Shown here: piece after piece, positions 1-9,800 of the stretch
Layout of the letters: each line of letters opens with the position of its first letter
Numbering within the stretch: the first letter of the stretch is position 1
Source of the DNA: CAXMQZ01 sp963719055
GTDB taxonomy: Bacteria; Acidobacteriota; Thermoanaerobaculia; Multivoradales; JAHEKO01
Direction of reading: 5' to 3'
Assembly: GCA_963719055.1 (NCBI GenBank)
Contig: CAVRAU010000021.1
Span: 124,001-188,000 of the forward strand
DNA length: 64,000 bases
Position numbers and translations under genes: made by a program
The notes under the pieces: model-generated
Seen by the model: the letters and a program-made list of their open reading frames with translations, nothing else
Told to the model about the DNA's origin: nothing
Database searches by the model: none

Positions 1-393
1 CCGACCTTCACCGAGATCAACACCAACATCGGAGCCGTTCGAACCCTCGAAATCTCGGGAACCCTGGCCGCGACTCAGGGATCTTGTATCAAGGCAACGA
101 TTCTCTTCGACGGTCAGGAGATCGAAGGCGCCCGCAGCCGCTGCCAGGAGATCGAAGGCTGCAGTGAGCTGGAGCTCGACGGGGTGATCGGAGCTTTCGC
201 CGGTCATCACACGATCACCTTCCAGGTGCTACGCCAATCTGCAGAATCGGAAGAGTACCGGGCCAGTGGACGAGTCGAGGTCTCCAGAGCAGACCTGCAA
301 TTGCCTGGACCGGCCATCCTCGACCTGGTGCCCAAGAGGGGCACCCTGCAGGCCGGTCAGGGTCTGACCTTCGAGATCGACCTGCTGGACTGA
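1..393 (+). CDS. C-terminal part of an unrecognised protein, cut by window edge
   Basis: The frame is open from the first base to a TGA at 391-393, giving 130 residues without a start codon, so the 5' end lies outside the window. The protein is rich in beta-type alternation and has spaced cysteines (for example around TQGSCIKATI and SRCQEIEGCSE). The end, RGTLQAGQGLTFEIDLLD, resembles the last strand of an immunoglobulin-like or carbohydrate-binding sandwich domain. That is inference from pattern only; I do not recognise a family. It converges on the CGNR gene, with a palindromic element between them. Confidence 0.6.
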   Translation, partial: PTFTEINTNIGAVRTLEISGTLAATQGSCIKATILFDGQEIEGARSRCQEIEGCSELELDGVIGAFAGHHTITFQVLRQSAESEEYRASGRVEVSRADLQLPGPAILDLVPKRGTLQAGQGLTFEIDLLD

Positions 394-415
394 GTAGCTC
401 CATACCTTCTTGTTC

Positions 416-463
416 GGTCGGCCCCTGCGCCGGCCCGCGGGAGGGCACAGAGGCCCTCCCCTA
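416..463. repeat. palindromic element (two-hairpin copy) at the CGNR stop codon
   Basis: Two GC-rich hairpins lie side by side: GGCC..CCGGCC with a short CCTGCG loop, then GGGAGGGC and GCCCTCCC around ACAGA. The right end is CTA, which on the minus strand is the TAG stop of the CGNR gene. It belongs to the family found throughout the window. Confidence 0.8.
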
Positions 464-1087
464 GATCGCTTGGCCCTGCCTGCGACGCTGGTAGTGACGC
501 CTGGCCTTGGCGCGGTTACCGCAGGTGGACATGTCGCACCAGCGGCGGCGGCGGGTGCGACTGCGGTCGACGAAGAGCCAGCTGCACGTCTCAGAGTCGC
601 ATTCGCGTAGGTGTGGAACCTCATCAGACGTGAGCAAATCAGCCGCGGATCGAACGATGGGCCAGAGTGGACGATCCAGGGCCTGAGCCGGTCCCCCCCA
701 ATGCCAGCCGAAGTCTCCGTCGCAACATCGGAGCTCAGTCTGCCGCATGGCCTTCTTCAGCGCGGTGTTGAGAATCTGGATATCGTCGTCATCCGGAGAC
801 TCCCCCACCACCTCGGCGCTGAAGATCCGGTAGATCGCCTCCCGCACCTCCACGATCCGGTTGAAGACCGCATCTGCGCAGGTCGAGCAGTCTGTGTAGA
901 GCCGTTCGAGCTCGGTCAGATCATCAGCCGGGATGCTGCCGGCCTGGCGACTGAATCGCAAGAAGTCCCCGTAGTCCCTCAGGTGCTCGTTCGCTGATCT
1001 GGGACGATCTCCCAGGGTGTTGGCAAAGTCCAGGCACAGCGCTCCCCCACTCAGTTCGAACTCTTCCGTGGTCTCTGAATCCTTCAT
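461..1087 (-). CDS. CGNR zinc-finger transcriptional regulator with ABATE domain
   Basis: 208 residues, the usual size of the family. The N-terminal half (LSGGALCLDFANTL, then the helical stretch to about residue 140) matches the ABATE/stress-responsive domain. The C-terminus has the diagnostic zinc finger: LRECDSETCSWLFVD, then SRTRRRRWCDM and the signature CGNR, giving four Cys ligands. Family members are DNA-binding regulators; the target here is unknown, but the gene is divergent from the DinB-fragment/shikimate-kinase-like pair, which is the natural candidate. A TATAAT box lies only 7 nt upstream of the ATG, so the transcript may be leaderless. The TAG stop is the end of a palindromic element. 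Confidence 0.9.
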   Translation of the reverse strand: MKDSETTEEFELSGGALCLDFANTLGDRPRSANEHLRDYGDFLRFSRQAGSIPADDLTELERLYTDCSTCADAVFNRIVEVREAIYRIFSAEVVGESPDDDDIQILNTALKKAMRQTELRCCDGDFGWHWGGPAQALDRPLWPIVRSAADLLTSDEVPHLRECDSETCSWLFVDRSRTRRRRWCDMSTCGNRAKARRHYQRRRQGQAI

Positions 1088-1094
1088 TCAGTAA

Positions 1095-1100
1095 ATTATA
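1095..1100 (-). promoter_or_regulatory. TATAAT -10 box of the CGNR gene
   Basis: The minus strand reads a perfect TATAAT seven bases before the ATG at 1087. No convincing -35 hexamer is seen at the usual spacing. Such a short distance implies transcription starting at or next to the start codon, as seen for the kinase genes in this window. Confidence 0.55.
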
Positions 1101-1178
1101 ACCGATAAATAGCCATTCACAGGTTACAGTCATCTCTTCTGCAATCTAACCAGCATAAATACTAAAGGAGGTTATACC

Positions 1179-1334
1179 ATGTCTTCCAGTGCTATCCGGG
1201 AACAACCCACCGAAATCGATCTCATCGTGGACAAGATGGAGAGAGCGTTTGAAGGAGACGCCTGGCATGGTTCCTCGATCAGCGAGATCCTCACGTGCGT
1301 CTCGGCGGAGCAAGCCGCTGGCGAGGCTAAGTGA
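1179..1334 (+). pseudogene. DinB-family N-terminal fragment (51 codons)
   Basis: An excellent ribosome binding site (AAAGGAGG) stands 7-8 nt before ATG 1179. The peptide contains MERAFEGDAWHGSSISE and CVSAEQAAGEAK and stops at TGA 1332. This matches the N-terminal helix of DinB-like proteins, where the pattern FEGxAWHGxS...VSAEQAA is followed by a His-containing helix that is missing here. The fragment therefore cannot form the four-helix bundle. It could instead be a small regulatory leader for the next gene, whose start is 17 nt downstream. An intact DinB protein of a different subtype is encoded at 49938-50465. Confidence 0.6.
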
Positions 1335-1350
1335 GCTAGGATCCGTCCCG

Positions 1351-1932
1351 ATGGACGGTTACTACGATCACTCCCCGCTGGTCCTAGTCGAACGCCCAGT
1401 GGTCATCACGAGTCCGCTGCGCGAGTTCACCCGCGCGGTCACCTATCGCACGGCCTCGCTGTTGGGTCTGCCATTTCACGATATCGATCGGCTGGTCGAG
1501 CATCGGGCAGGCAAGACCATAGAGCAGCTGGTGCTGGAGCAAGGAGAAGGCGCCTACCGAAGCGCCGAAGCCGACTGTCTCGCGACCGTTCTGGACGCGC
1601 AACCCACCGGCCTGATCGCGCTGGCTGATCAAGACCACCTTTGGATCGGCGCCGGCCAAGCCCATCAACCGAGTGACTGGACCGTCGTCATCCTCGATTT
1701 CGAACTGCCCAACCTATACTGGCGCATTCAGTCGACCGCTCGCGACCGAGAGACTTCTCACTGGCATCCGCTCTTCGAGGGAATCCCGGAGTCCGTCAGT
1801 GACCTCCGACCCTTCTGGTCGGCTTGGCGAAGGGCTCAACCCGCCTCTTCCATGCGCTTCTCGGCCGACAACTTGACCGTAGCCCAGACCAGCCAAAGGC
1901 TGCAGGACTGGATTCAAGGCGGAAGTGAATAA
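1351..1932 (+). CDS. shikimate-kinase-like protein lacking the P-loop
   Basis: 193 residues from ATG 1351. The block LLGLPFHDIDRLVEHRAGKT followed by IEQLV..GEGAYRSAEADCL follows the shikimate kinase layout (LGxxFxDxDxxIExxxGxxI...GExxFRxxE). However, the segment where GxxGxGKS/T should stand reads VVITSPLREFTRAVTYRTAS, with no glycine-rich Walker A motif, so ATP binding in the normal way is unlikely. The C-terminal half is longer than in ordinary AroK and has no recognised domain. It lies 17 nt after the DinB fragment and is probably cotranscribed with it. A non-catalytic or regulatory role is inference. Confidence 0.65.
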   Translation: MDGYYDHSPLVLVERPVVITSPLREFTRAVTYRTASLLGLPFHDIDRLVEHRAGKTIEQLVLEQGEGAYRSAEADCLATVLDAQPTGLIALADQDHLWIGAGQAHQPSDWTVVILDFELPNLYWRIQSTARDRETSHWHPLFEGIPESVSDLRPFWSAWRRAQPASSMRFSADNLTVAQTSQRLQDWIQGGSE

Positions 1933-1960
1933 CCTTTCCCGAGTTTCAGGCAAACTCCGC

Positions 1961-2021
1961 CTATCCAATGCGATCGAACCTTCATCTCCCCTTGTGGCCA
2001 GCTCCACAGCGTAAATCGCGA
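1961..2021 (+). repeat. copy 1 of a duplicated leader region
   Basis: About 60 bases (CTATCCAATGCGATCG ... CACAGCG) align with 5169-5230 (CTATCTCATGCGATCG ... CACAGCG) with scattered mismatches. Each copy precedes a DRR-repeat ORF, so the pair marks an old duplication on both sides of kinase K1. Confidence 0.6.
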
Positions 2022-2109
2022 TTCGCTCGTATCTTGGTAACAGGCCGCCGAACGCAATACGAGAGTACTTCTACTCCGCCATCAGACATGGCCGAAACCG
2101 GGGACCACG

Positions 2110-2304
2110 ATGCCCAAGAACGACAAAAAGACCACCACCAGTCGTAAGGCCCAACGGGCCCTCAACAGGGCCGAGCGTCGTTCTGGCAAGGATCGGCGGA
2201 AAGGCATTGATCGACGCCTGGTCGATATCCCCGTCCCAGTCGATCGACGCAGCGGCAAGGATCGACGCAGCCCTGTCGACCGTCGGCATTGCCCACTCTC
2301 CTAG
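2110..2304 (+). CDS. small basic DRR-repeat protein, function unknown
   Basis: 64 residues, highly charged. After a Lys/Thr-rich start (MPKNDKKTTTSRKAQ) the protein is built from repeats of RRSGKDRR and DRR spaced 6-10 residues apart, ending SPVDRRHCPLS. No family is recognised; RRSGKDRR-type tracts occur near the N-terminus of some PilZ and membrane proteins, but no such domain follows. The last eleven residues recur almost unchanged at the end of 5250-5504 (SPVERRHCPLS), which supports real coding. No strong Shine-Dalgarno is seen. Confidence 0.55.
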   Translation: MPKNDKKTTTSRKAQRALNRAERRSGKDRRKGIDRRLVDIPVPVDRRSGKDRRSPVDRRHCPLS

Positions 2305-2321
2305 ACGCCAAGTGAACGATG

Positions 2322-2368
2322 ATGGGGGCCCAGAGGCCCTCCCAGGAGGGGACAAGCCCCTCCCCTAC
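2322..2368. repeat. palindromic element, long form
   Basis: Two hairpins: GGGCCCAGAGGCCC and GGAGGGGACAAGCCCCTCC, ending CCTAC. The copy lies between the DRR gene and kinase K1. Confidence 0.75.
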
Positions 2369-2386
2369 AAGAGCCGAGCGCGTCAT

Positions 2387-2410
2387 TAGTGGCCGGCCTC
2401 CGCGCCGGCC
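2387..2410. repeat. palindromic element, short form
   Basis: TAGTGGCCGGCCTCCGCGCC plus GGCC: arms GGCCGGC and GCCGGCC around a CTCCGC loop, directly before the K1 promoter. Confidence 0.75.
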
Positions 2411-2421
2411 TGACCTCCGTG

Positions 2422-2427
2422 TACAAT
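2422..2427 (+). promoter_or_regulatory. TACAAT -10 box of kinase K1
   Basis: TACAAT lies 12 nt before the TTG start at 2440. The same box stands 8-12 nt before the starts of K2, K3 and K9 and before the relic starts of K4 and K8 (K6 has TAGAAT), pointing to a shared near-leaderless promoter. Confidence 0.5.
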
Positions 2428-2439
2428 TACCGAGCTATT

Positions 2440-5124
2440 TTGATCGGTACGACGCTCTCCCACTTCCGGATCACTGCCAAGCTCGGCGAAGGCGGTATGG
2501 GTGAGGTGTATCGGGCCGAGGACACCAAGCTCGGGCGTGACGTGGCCATCAAAGTGCTTCCCGAGGCGGTTGCACAAGATCCAGAGCGTTTGGCGCGGTT
2601 CGAGCGCGAGGCCAAAGTTCTGGCATCGTTGAATCATCCGAACATTGCCGCGATCTACGGCCTCGAGGAAGCAGACGACAAGCGCTTCCTCGTCATGGAG
2701 CTCGTCGACGGCGCGACTCTGCAGGAGCTGATTCAGCAGGGCGTGTCCCCTGATCAGGCCATCGAGATCGCCGGACAGGTCGCCGAAGCTCTCGAGGAGG
2801 CACACGATCAGGGCATCGTTCATCGCGACCTCAAGCCCGCCAACATCAAGGTCGCGCACCAACGGCAAGGTCAAGGTGCTCGACTTCGGTCTCGCCAAGG
2901 CCCTGGACCCGCAGGAGCCGGGTGGCGGAGGGCGCTACTCTCTCCATGTCCCCCACCCTCACCGCCCAGATGACTCAGGCCGGAGTGCTGCTCGGCACCG
3001 CCGCCTACATGTCCCCCGAACAGGCGCGTGGTCAGGAGGCCGAGCAAGCAGGCCGACATCTGGGCCTTCGGCGTCGTGGTCTGGGAGATGCTGAGCGGCC
3101 GACAGCTCTTCGCCGCGCCGACGGTCTCCGACACGTTGGCCGAGGTCTTGAAGACCGACCCCGATCTCGAGGCTCTCCCCGAAGCCACCCCTGCCAATGT
3201 CCGCCGCTTGTTGCGCCGCTGTCTCGAACGCGATCCAAAACGACGGCTCAGAGATATCGGGGATGCAAGGCTCGAGCTCGACGAACCGGTCGAGCCGGCA
3301 GAAGACGAGAGCGGCACGGGTCAATCCACTCCCGCCCGCTCACGATGGGCCACCGGCGCCATCGGTCTGGTCCTGGGTCTGCTGCTGGGTGCTGGGATCT
3401 ATTCGTTGTCCTTTCGGTCGAGCACGCCCGCGCCGACCGTAGCCCAGGCGATTCGACGTTCTATTCTGATCCCTTCACCGATGAGCGGCCCACGCAATAT
3501 GCTCGGGCTCGCGATCTCCCCTGATGGCACCGTGGTGGCACTGGGTCAGGCGTATGGCCACGAGGGCGTTCTCGAGCTTCAGCATCTCGACTCCTTCGAG
3601 CCGAGACCGATGCCTGGCACGGAGTCGGCGAACTTCCCGTTCTTTTCCCCGGACGGGGAATGGGTCGCCTATTTCGACGGCGACGAGCTGCGCAAGGTCC
3701 CGGTCAGCGGCGGCTCACCGACCGTGATCTGCGAGGCCCGCGCCTCACTCGGCGGCACGTGGACCGACGATGGCTGGATCTACTTCACCCATGGCGAGAG
3801 TCGTCTGGCTCGCGTGCCGGCGGACGGCGGCGAACCTGTGGACTTGAACGACGAAACCGTATTCAACCCCCACGCCCTTCCGGGAGGACGAGGTATTGTC
3901 GCTACCCTGTCTCTGGGCGGAACCAGCTCCAGCCGCAAGGAAACGGCGACCATCGCCCTGGTGACCGCTGACGGCAACTACCAGCCATTGATCGAAGCAG
4001 GATACGCAGCGAAATACCTCCCGACCGGTCATCTGGTCTTCATGCGTCAGGGATCTCTCTTCGCGGTGCCCTTCGATCTCGAGAGCCTCGAGGTGACGGG
4101 TACGGAAGCCCGGGTCTTGGACGAGGTGTTTACCGACTCGATCTGGGGCGAGGCCCTCTACGACGTGGCGGCCGACGGTACGCTCGTCTATGTGCGCGGC
4201 GGCGACTACGCCGCAACGGTGCCCACCTGGATCGGACGCGATGGCAGCCAAGAGCCTCTGCCCGTAGCCCGCGACACCTACGGCACGTTCCAGCTTTCCC
4301 CAGACCGTTCTCGCCTGGCGCTTCAGGTCTCGGGAGCCGAAGATCAGATCCACGTCTACGACTTCAGGCGCGAAACTCTGACCCGACTGACCTACGATGG
4401 TCCGAGCCGCTACCCGACATGGTCCCAGGACGGCCAGGAGGTGATCTACCACGCCTTTCGCGACGGCGGCTCCACGCTGATGCGTCGGCGGGTAGACGGC
4501 AGCGGTGAGGAAGAGCCACTGCTGACCGACGAGCAGCGCCAGCTCATCGACGCCATCTATCTCGACCCGTACACCGTCTCTCCCGACGGGCGTCATCTGC
4601 TGGTCACGAGCTGGGGCAACCTCGAGACGGGCGCCGATCTCTGGCTTCTGGCGCTCGACGGCCAGAGCGACCCCAAGCCGCTGCTGCGCACGCCGCAGAA
4701 CGAAATCATCCCGATGTTCTCACCCGACGGTGAGTACGTTGCCTATCTCTCGAACAAGGCGGGCTTCTACGGAATCTATGTTCGACCCTTCCCGGATGTT
4801 GAAAGCCGAGAGTGGACGATCTCGGCTCGCGGTGGCTATGACGCACGCTGGTCCCCTGCTGGAGACGAGATTCTCTACCGCGTGGGAGACATGAAGCTCA
4901 TGAGCGTTCCCTTCACGCTGGATCCCGAGTTCACTCCAGGCAACGAGCGCCTGGTACTCGAGGTCGACGCCCACGACTCGGCCGGCTACTCCTTCGATTT
5001 ATCTTCAGACGGCAGCCGCATTCTGGTCAACAAGCCTTCCATGTCTCATCTCGACGAGCGGCCGGTCGTTCTTGTGACCAACTGGTTCACCGAGCTCGAA
5101 CGGTTGGTCCCCGTCCCTCGATGA
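2440..5124 (+). CDS. K1: Ser/Thr kinase with TM segment and TolB-like beta-propeller (frameshifted)
   Basis: The start is TTG 2440, giving (M)IGTTLSHFRITAKLGEGGM as in its paralogues. The P-loop GEGGMGEV, VAIKVLP and HRDLKPAN are in frame 1. The frame then changes near 2857 (extra base before ACCAACGGC), near 2920 and near 3045, after which LDFGLAKAL, YMSPEQARG and DIWAFGVVVWEML are each found. A membrane segment (GLVLGLLLGAGIY) falls near 3350-3415. The rest is an extracytoplasmic propeller with repeats such as FSPDGEWVAYF, LSPDRSRLALQ and FSPDGEYVAYL, and the gene ends at TGA 5122. In this family the propeller is thought to sense ligands or bind proteins. The three breaks are sequencing errors or decay; the 2.1 kb after the last one is intact, which favours a functional gene. 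Confidence 0.85.
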
Positions 5125-5132
5125 TCGACGCC

Positions 5133-5154
5133 CGACCGGTCCAGAGACCGGTCG
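5133..5154. repeat. palindromic element, short form, after K1
   Basis: CGACCGGTCCAGAGACCGGTCG is an inverted repeat with arms CGACCGGT and ACCGGTCG around CCAGAG, 9 nt after the K1 stop. It may act as a transcription terminator hairpin, but no T-run follows. Confidence 0.6.
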
Positions 5155-5168
5155 ATCAATTGTGCCGG

Positions 5169-5230
5169 CTATCTCATGCGATCGGACTTCTCCCCACCCA
5201 TGTGGCCTCCTTCACAGCGCTAATCTCGAT
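5169..5230 (+). repeat. copy 2 of the duplicated leader region
   Basis: This is the partner of 1961-2021 (shared CTAT..CATGCGATCG, CCC.TGTGGCC and CACAGCG). It precedes the second DRR ORF and shows that the whole DRR module, not only its coding tail, was duplicated. Confidence 0.6.
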
Positions 5231-5249
5231 CCGGGCCTACTTTGGATAC

Positions 5250-5504
5250 ATGCAGCCCTTGAGAAAGATCGGACGTATTTGGCTCCAACCAAACACAGAT
5301 CCTAGACAACCAGCCGTGGACGCCGCGCGCGGAGGACACCTTCGACACCGTTCGCGGTTTCCTGACGGCCGCGGTTCTCGGCCTACCCCTCTGGGCGGGA
5401 ATGCTTCTTCTCGGCTGGTGGATCTGGCTGTAGATCGGCGCCGCGGAGCGCCGCGCAAAGATCGACGGAGCCCCGTCGAACGTCGGCACTGCCCGCTGTC
5501 CTGA
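5250..5504 (+). pseudogene. second DRR-repeat ORF, probably a degraded copy
   Basis: The 84-codon frame ends RKDRRSPVERRHCPLS, nearly identical to the tail of the DRR protein at 2110-2304, but its first 60 codons show no DRR repeats. Overlapping it in another frame at 5302-5433 is a hydrophobic peptide (LDNQPWTPRAEDTF then AAVLGLPLWAGMLLLGWWIW, stop TAG), which looks like a membrane anchor. The two frames together suggest an original membrane-anchored protein with a DRR tail that lost its frame near 5433. There is no recognisable ribosome binding site. Confidence 0.4.
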
Positions 5505-5524
5505 CTCCAGCGCAATCGCTAAGA

Positions 5525-5550
5525 GGGAGGGCACGGACGCCCTACCCTAC
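5525..5550. repeat. palindromic element, half copy
   Basis: GGGAGGGCACGGACGCCCTA plus CCCTAC: arms AGGGC and GCCCT and the typical CCCTAC end. It lies between the DRR copy and the amidohydrolase gene, in their convergent gap. Confidence 0.65.
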
Positions 5551-5565
5551 GAGAGCCTCACCTCC

Positions 5566-6883
5566 CTAGCGAGCACGGTACTTCTCGTAGAGCTCCCGAT
5601 GCTGGTTGTCGGTCGACACTTCGCGCCCGTCGATGACCAGGTTCTGGACCTGGGTCGTGATCTCCAGCGGGTTACCGTCGGTGACGATGAGATTGCCCAT
5701 CTTGCCGGTCTCGATGCTCCCCAGCCGGTCGCCAACACCCAAGAATTCCGCCGGCCACAAGGTCAGCGCCTTGAGGGCATCGTCCTCCGACAGCCCGAAG
5801 GCCACCGCCGTGGCGGCCTCGTAGGGAGTGGTACGCGACGAGTGCGGCCCGCCTGGACCAAAGCCCCCGCCAGCACCCGAGGCGAAGGCGATCTTCACTC
5901 CAGCCGACGCCAGCTCCCCCGGATTGCGAAAGGGCATGTCGTAGGGGTCGTCGTCTTCTCTGGGCAGACTCTGCACGATACCGAGAATCACGGGAATGCC
6001 CTTTTCCGCGAGCAGATCCTTTACCTTCCAGGCATCGCGCCCGCCGGCCAGGATCATCCGCAGACCCAGGCTCTCGGCGAAGTCCACCGCGGCTTCGATG
6101 TCCCGTTGGGCATCGGCCTGCATGATGACCGGCTTCTCACCCGTCGAGACACTCGGGCCAGCGCTGCCAGCCTCAGATCGGAATCGAGCCGTGTGCTGCC
6201 CGCATCGACTGGCCTGTTGGTAGTGCTGGGCAGCCTCGAACCACTCGCGCAGCTCCTTCTGTTTCTCCTCGGCCTTCTCCTTGGCCTCCTTGAAGGCCGA
6301 TTCCTTCATGCTGAAGGTGGCGAAGTCGAAACGGCGAGTGACGATCTCGGGCCATTGGATGACCATGGCCACCGAGGGGTCGATCGCCATCTCCTCAACG
6401 GTCCAGCCATCGAGGTTCACCAGCGCAGCCTGGCCGGCGATCACTCCGTCATCGACCTGTGGCGTCACCATGGTGTGGGTTATCCCGTTGGCTCGAGCCA
6501 CCGGGATCAATTCGCTGGCAGGATGAATGGCCGTAGCGGCCTGGAGATGCGGATTGTAGAGACCCATCTCGGCCTGGTCGTCTGTAGCCGGCACCGCGCC
6601 GACTTCGAGCAAACCGAGCTGACTCATCGCATCGATCATGCCGGGATAGACGTGCAAACCCGAGGCATCGATGACGCTGAGAATCGGCTGGCACCTGGGC
6701 ATCGGGACCCGCCGCGGTGATCACCCCATCCGTCATGACGATGTTGCCCACGTAGGGCTCGGCGCTCACCGGGTGAACGGTTCCGCCCTGGACGGCGAGA
6801 GTCTCCGCCAGCAGACCAACCGGAACGATCAGACAACAGACCAAAACCAACAGGATCTTCATCTTCGCAAGCTCAGTCATCAT
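5566..6883 (-). CDS. secreted amidohydrolase-like protein without the HxH metal motif (one frameshift)
   Basis: Translation starts at ATG 6883, which overlaps the stop of the upstream gene as ATGA; GGGAGGT precedes it. A signal peptide follows (MKILLVLVCCLIVPVGLLAE), then the short beta-domain of the amidohydrolase superfamily (GNIVMTDGVITAAGPDA). A frame break near 6705 separates this from the rest: VIDASGLHVYPGMIDAMSQL through RLGSIETGKMGNLIVTDGNP. The position that normally reads DxHxH is DAMSQ, and no SDS-type aspartate is evident, so metal-dependent hydrolysis is doubtful. It is translationally coupled to the tandem amidohydrolase and may form a complex with it (inference). Confidence 0.8.
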
Positions 6884-9800
6884 CCCACCTCCCGGCAACT
6901 GTAAGTGTGCTCTTCGCCCCAGCTGACTTCGGGGGGCGGTGTGCCCCCTTCCTCGGGTTCATCCGCTTCACCTTCCTTTTTGCCTGACAGGCGCTCCTTG
7001 ATCTCGTCGACTTTGGCTTGGCGCTCGCGGTCAGCCTCCCGGTCGAAATAGAGATCGCCATCCACAAACGTCTTCTGCACAACCGACAGAACTGACAACG
7101 GGTTACCGTCGTAGAGCACCAGATCCGCGTCCTTGCCGACCTCGATGGAGCCCACACGGTCGTCGATGCGGAGCTGCTTGGCAGGGTTGAGAGTGACCAT
7201 GGCGAGAGCCGCCACCGGATCCGTGTTACCCCATTTGATGGCCTTCGCGGCCTCCTGATTGAGATGGCGCATCTCCTCGCCGCTGTCGGAGTTGATGGAG
7301 ACCAGGACGCCCCGGTCCGCCATCAGTGCCGCGGCGTACGGAATGGCATCGTAAGCCTCGACCTTGTAGCCCCACCAATCGGAGAAGGTCGAGGCCCCGG
7401 CACCGTGCGCCGCAATCTCGTCGGCCACCTTGTAGCCCTCCAGAACGTGCTGCAGTGTGGCCACTCGCCAGCCGAAGTCCTCGGCGGTCCGCATCAGCTG
7501 GAGAATCTCATCGGCACGGTAGCTGTGCGAGTGCACCAGCCGGTCGCCCTCCATGATCTCCACCAGCGCTTCGAGCTTCAGGTCACGACGCGGGGGATAC
7601 GCGCCACCCGAGGCCTCATAGGTCGCCCATTCCTTCTGGTACTCCTGCGCCTCGGTGAAGGCCTGGCGGATTACATCCATGACGCCCATGCGGGTCTGGG
7701 GATAGCGCTGCGGAATGCCAAAGCCCCGGAAGTTGGAGCGTTTGGGGTTCTCACCCAGGGCGAACTTGATGCCCTCCGGCGCGCCTTCGAAGATCAGGCC
7801 GTCCGCATCGCTCCCCCAACGAAGCTTGATGACAGCGTTCTGGCCACCTATCGGGTTGGCACTGCCATGGAGAAGGTTGGCGGCGGTCACACCTCCGGCC
7901 AGAGCCTGGTAGATGTTGACGTCATCCGGGTTGAGGACATCCTTGATCCGCACCATCGAGGTTACTGCTAACGAGCCCTCGTTGACGCCGCCTTCGATGG
8001 CGATGTGGGAGTGAGCGTCGATGATGCCCGGGATCACCGCGCCACCCTCGGCATCGATGACCTCGGCACCGGCCGGGATCGACACGTCACGGCCCACCGC
8101 CTGGATCTTGCCGTCGCTCACCACGACCGTGCCGCCTTCGATGGTCTCGCCTGAGACCGTCCAGACGTTGGCGTCGGTGATGGCGAAGGTGCCCATCTCA
8201 CGAACGGGGCCCTGAAAGACCGCCACGGCCGCCTGGAGCTCGTCGAGGCTCACCGCGGGCTCCGCGTCTTCGTCCCCTCCCGTGTCGTCCTTTTCCGCCA
8301 GAGCGGTGCGCTCACCGCTGATGTCCATCGACATGGGACCGGCACTCATGGTGCCCGTGAGTCGCTCACCCTCCACGTTCAGCGACCACGAGGCCGTGAA
8401 GCTCTGACCACCCATCGATCGCGTGGTCTCGAAGCTCAGCCTATCGGCCGCCATCTTGCCTTCGTCGACGGCTGTCGTGCCTTGCTCGCTGGTGATGTCG
8501 CCCTTCACCTTGCCGTCTTCACTCATCTCGAGCTCGGCGGTCATCTCCCGCGCACCCCGAGGCGACTGCATGGTCAGATCCCAGGTACCGGAGATGTCCT
8601 GTGCCGGCGGCTCGGCCTCTTCCTCCTCTTCGGTCAGGTCGAATCGGCGACCGTCCACGAAGACCGCGGCCACCTCGGCGTCCTCGGCCCACGGCCAATC
8701 GGAGGCCAGCACCAGGTTGGCGATCTTGCCCTCTTCGATCGAGCCCAGCCGGTTCGAGACCCCGTAGATCGCAGCCGCGTCGTGGGTCAGAGCCTCGAGT
8801 GCGGCTTCGTTGCTCAACCCCGCGTCGACGGCCTTGCGCACGTTCTCGAGAATCTCGGAGGTGCTGGCGAGATCCTCGGAATAGAAAGCGAATCGCACGC
8901 CGGCTGCCGCCAACTTCGCTGGCGTCATGACGGCCATCCGACGGTGATAGAAGGTGCGAATGGGGGTATCGGCATCCGGATCGCGATCCTTCTTCTCCTT
9001 GGGCCAGTTGAGGCTGATGAGCACTGGAGTGCGGGTGGCCTGCAGCCGATCGATCCGCTCGTAGGCGCCCTGCCCGCCATAGAGAATGGTGCTCAGGTTG
9101 TACTCATCGCGGATGGCCAGGGCTCGGTCGAACTCCCGCGGCAGTTGCGCCGGCATCAAGAAAGGCGTGCTGTCAGCCATGGCGGCGACCAGGGGCTCGA
9201 GGGTTCGGTCGAATGTAGGCCGCTCGCGCCCACTCGGATTGCTGGCGTAGACGGCGCCGGCTTGCGAGTAGTGCTGTGCATCCTCGAAGACCTGCTTGAT
9301 GTAGGCCAGGGTTCCCATCAAGGAGCCCGGGAAGCTGCGGAACCCTCCCGGCCCATCGAAGCTCAGCCGCTGGGCTACCGAGCTGGCGACGACCCGATCT
9401 CGCGAGTCCTCATCGGCACCCAGACTGATCAGCGCCGCCTGACCGGCGAAGATGCCTTCGTCCGGAACCGTCACCGCCGCGGTGAACCCGGCCTCTCGCC
9501 ACTTCTCCACCCGGTTGTCTTCGCCGAGATTCTCAGCAGCTCGTAGCCATGTCGTGGTGCTCGGCCGGTCCTCGGGCCCGCGAATCTCGGGCTGACTCCC
9601 ACGCCCAGGAGGGCCCCCCATTCCCGACCCGCCGGAGGACTCTTGCTCCTTCTTCTGGCCCAGCGTCGTCATGGCGTCGATGAGACCTGGATAGAGGCTC
9701 ATCCCCTCACCATCCATGACCCACGCATCGCCGGGAATCGAAACCCCTGTGCCGACAGCTTCGATCAGACCATCGGCTACCAAGACAGTTGCGCCGTCGA

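Noticed and set aside
3745..4596. 283-codon antisense frame in the K1 propeller
   Set aside because: Shadow of SPDG-repeat coding sequence.
8482..9546. 354-codon open frame antisense to the tandem amidohydrolase
   Set aside because: The minus strand encodes clear amidohydrolase motifs; the plus frame has none.
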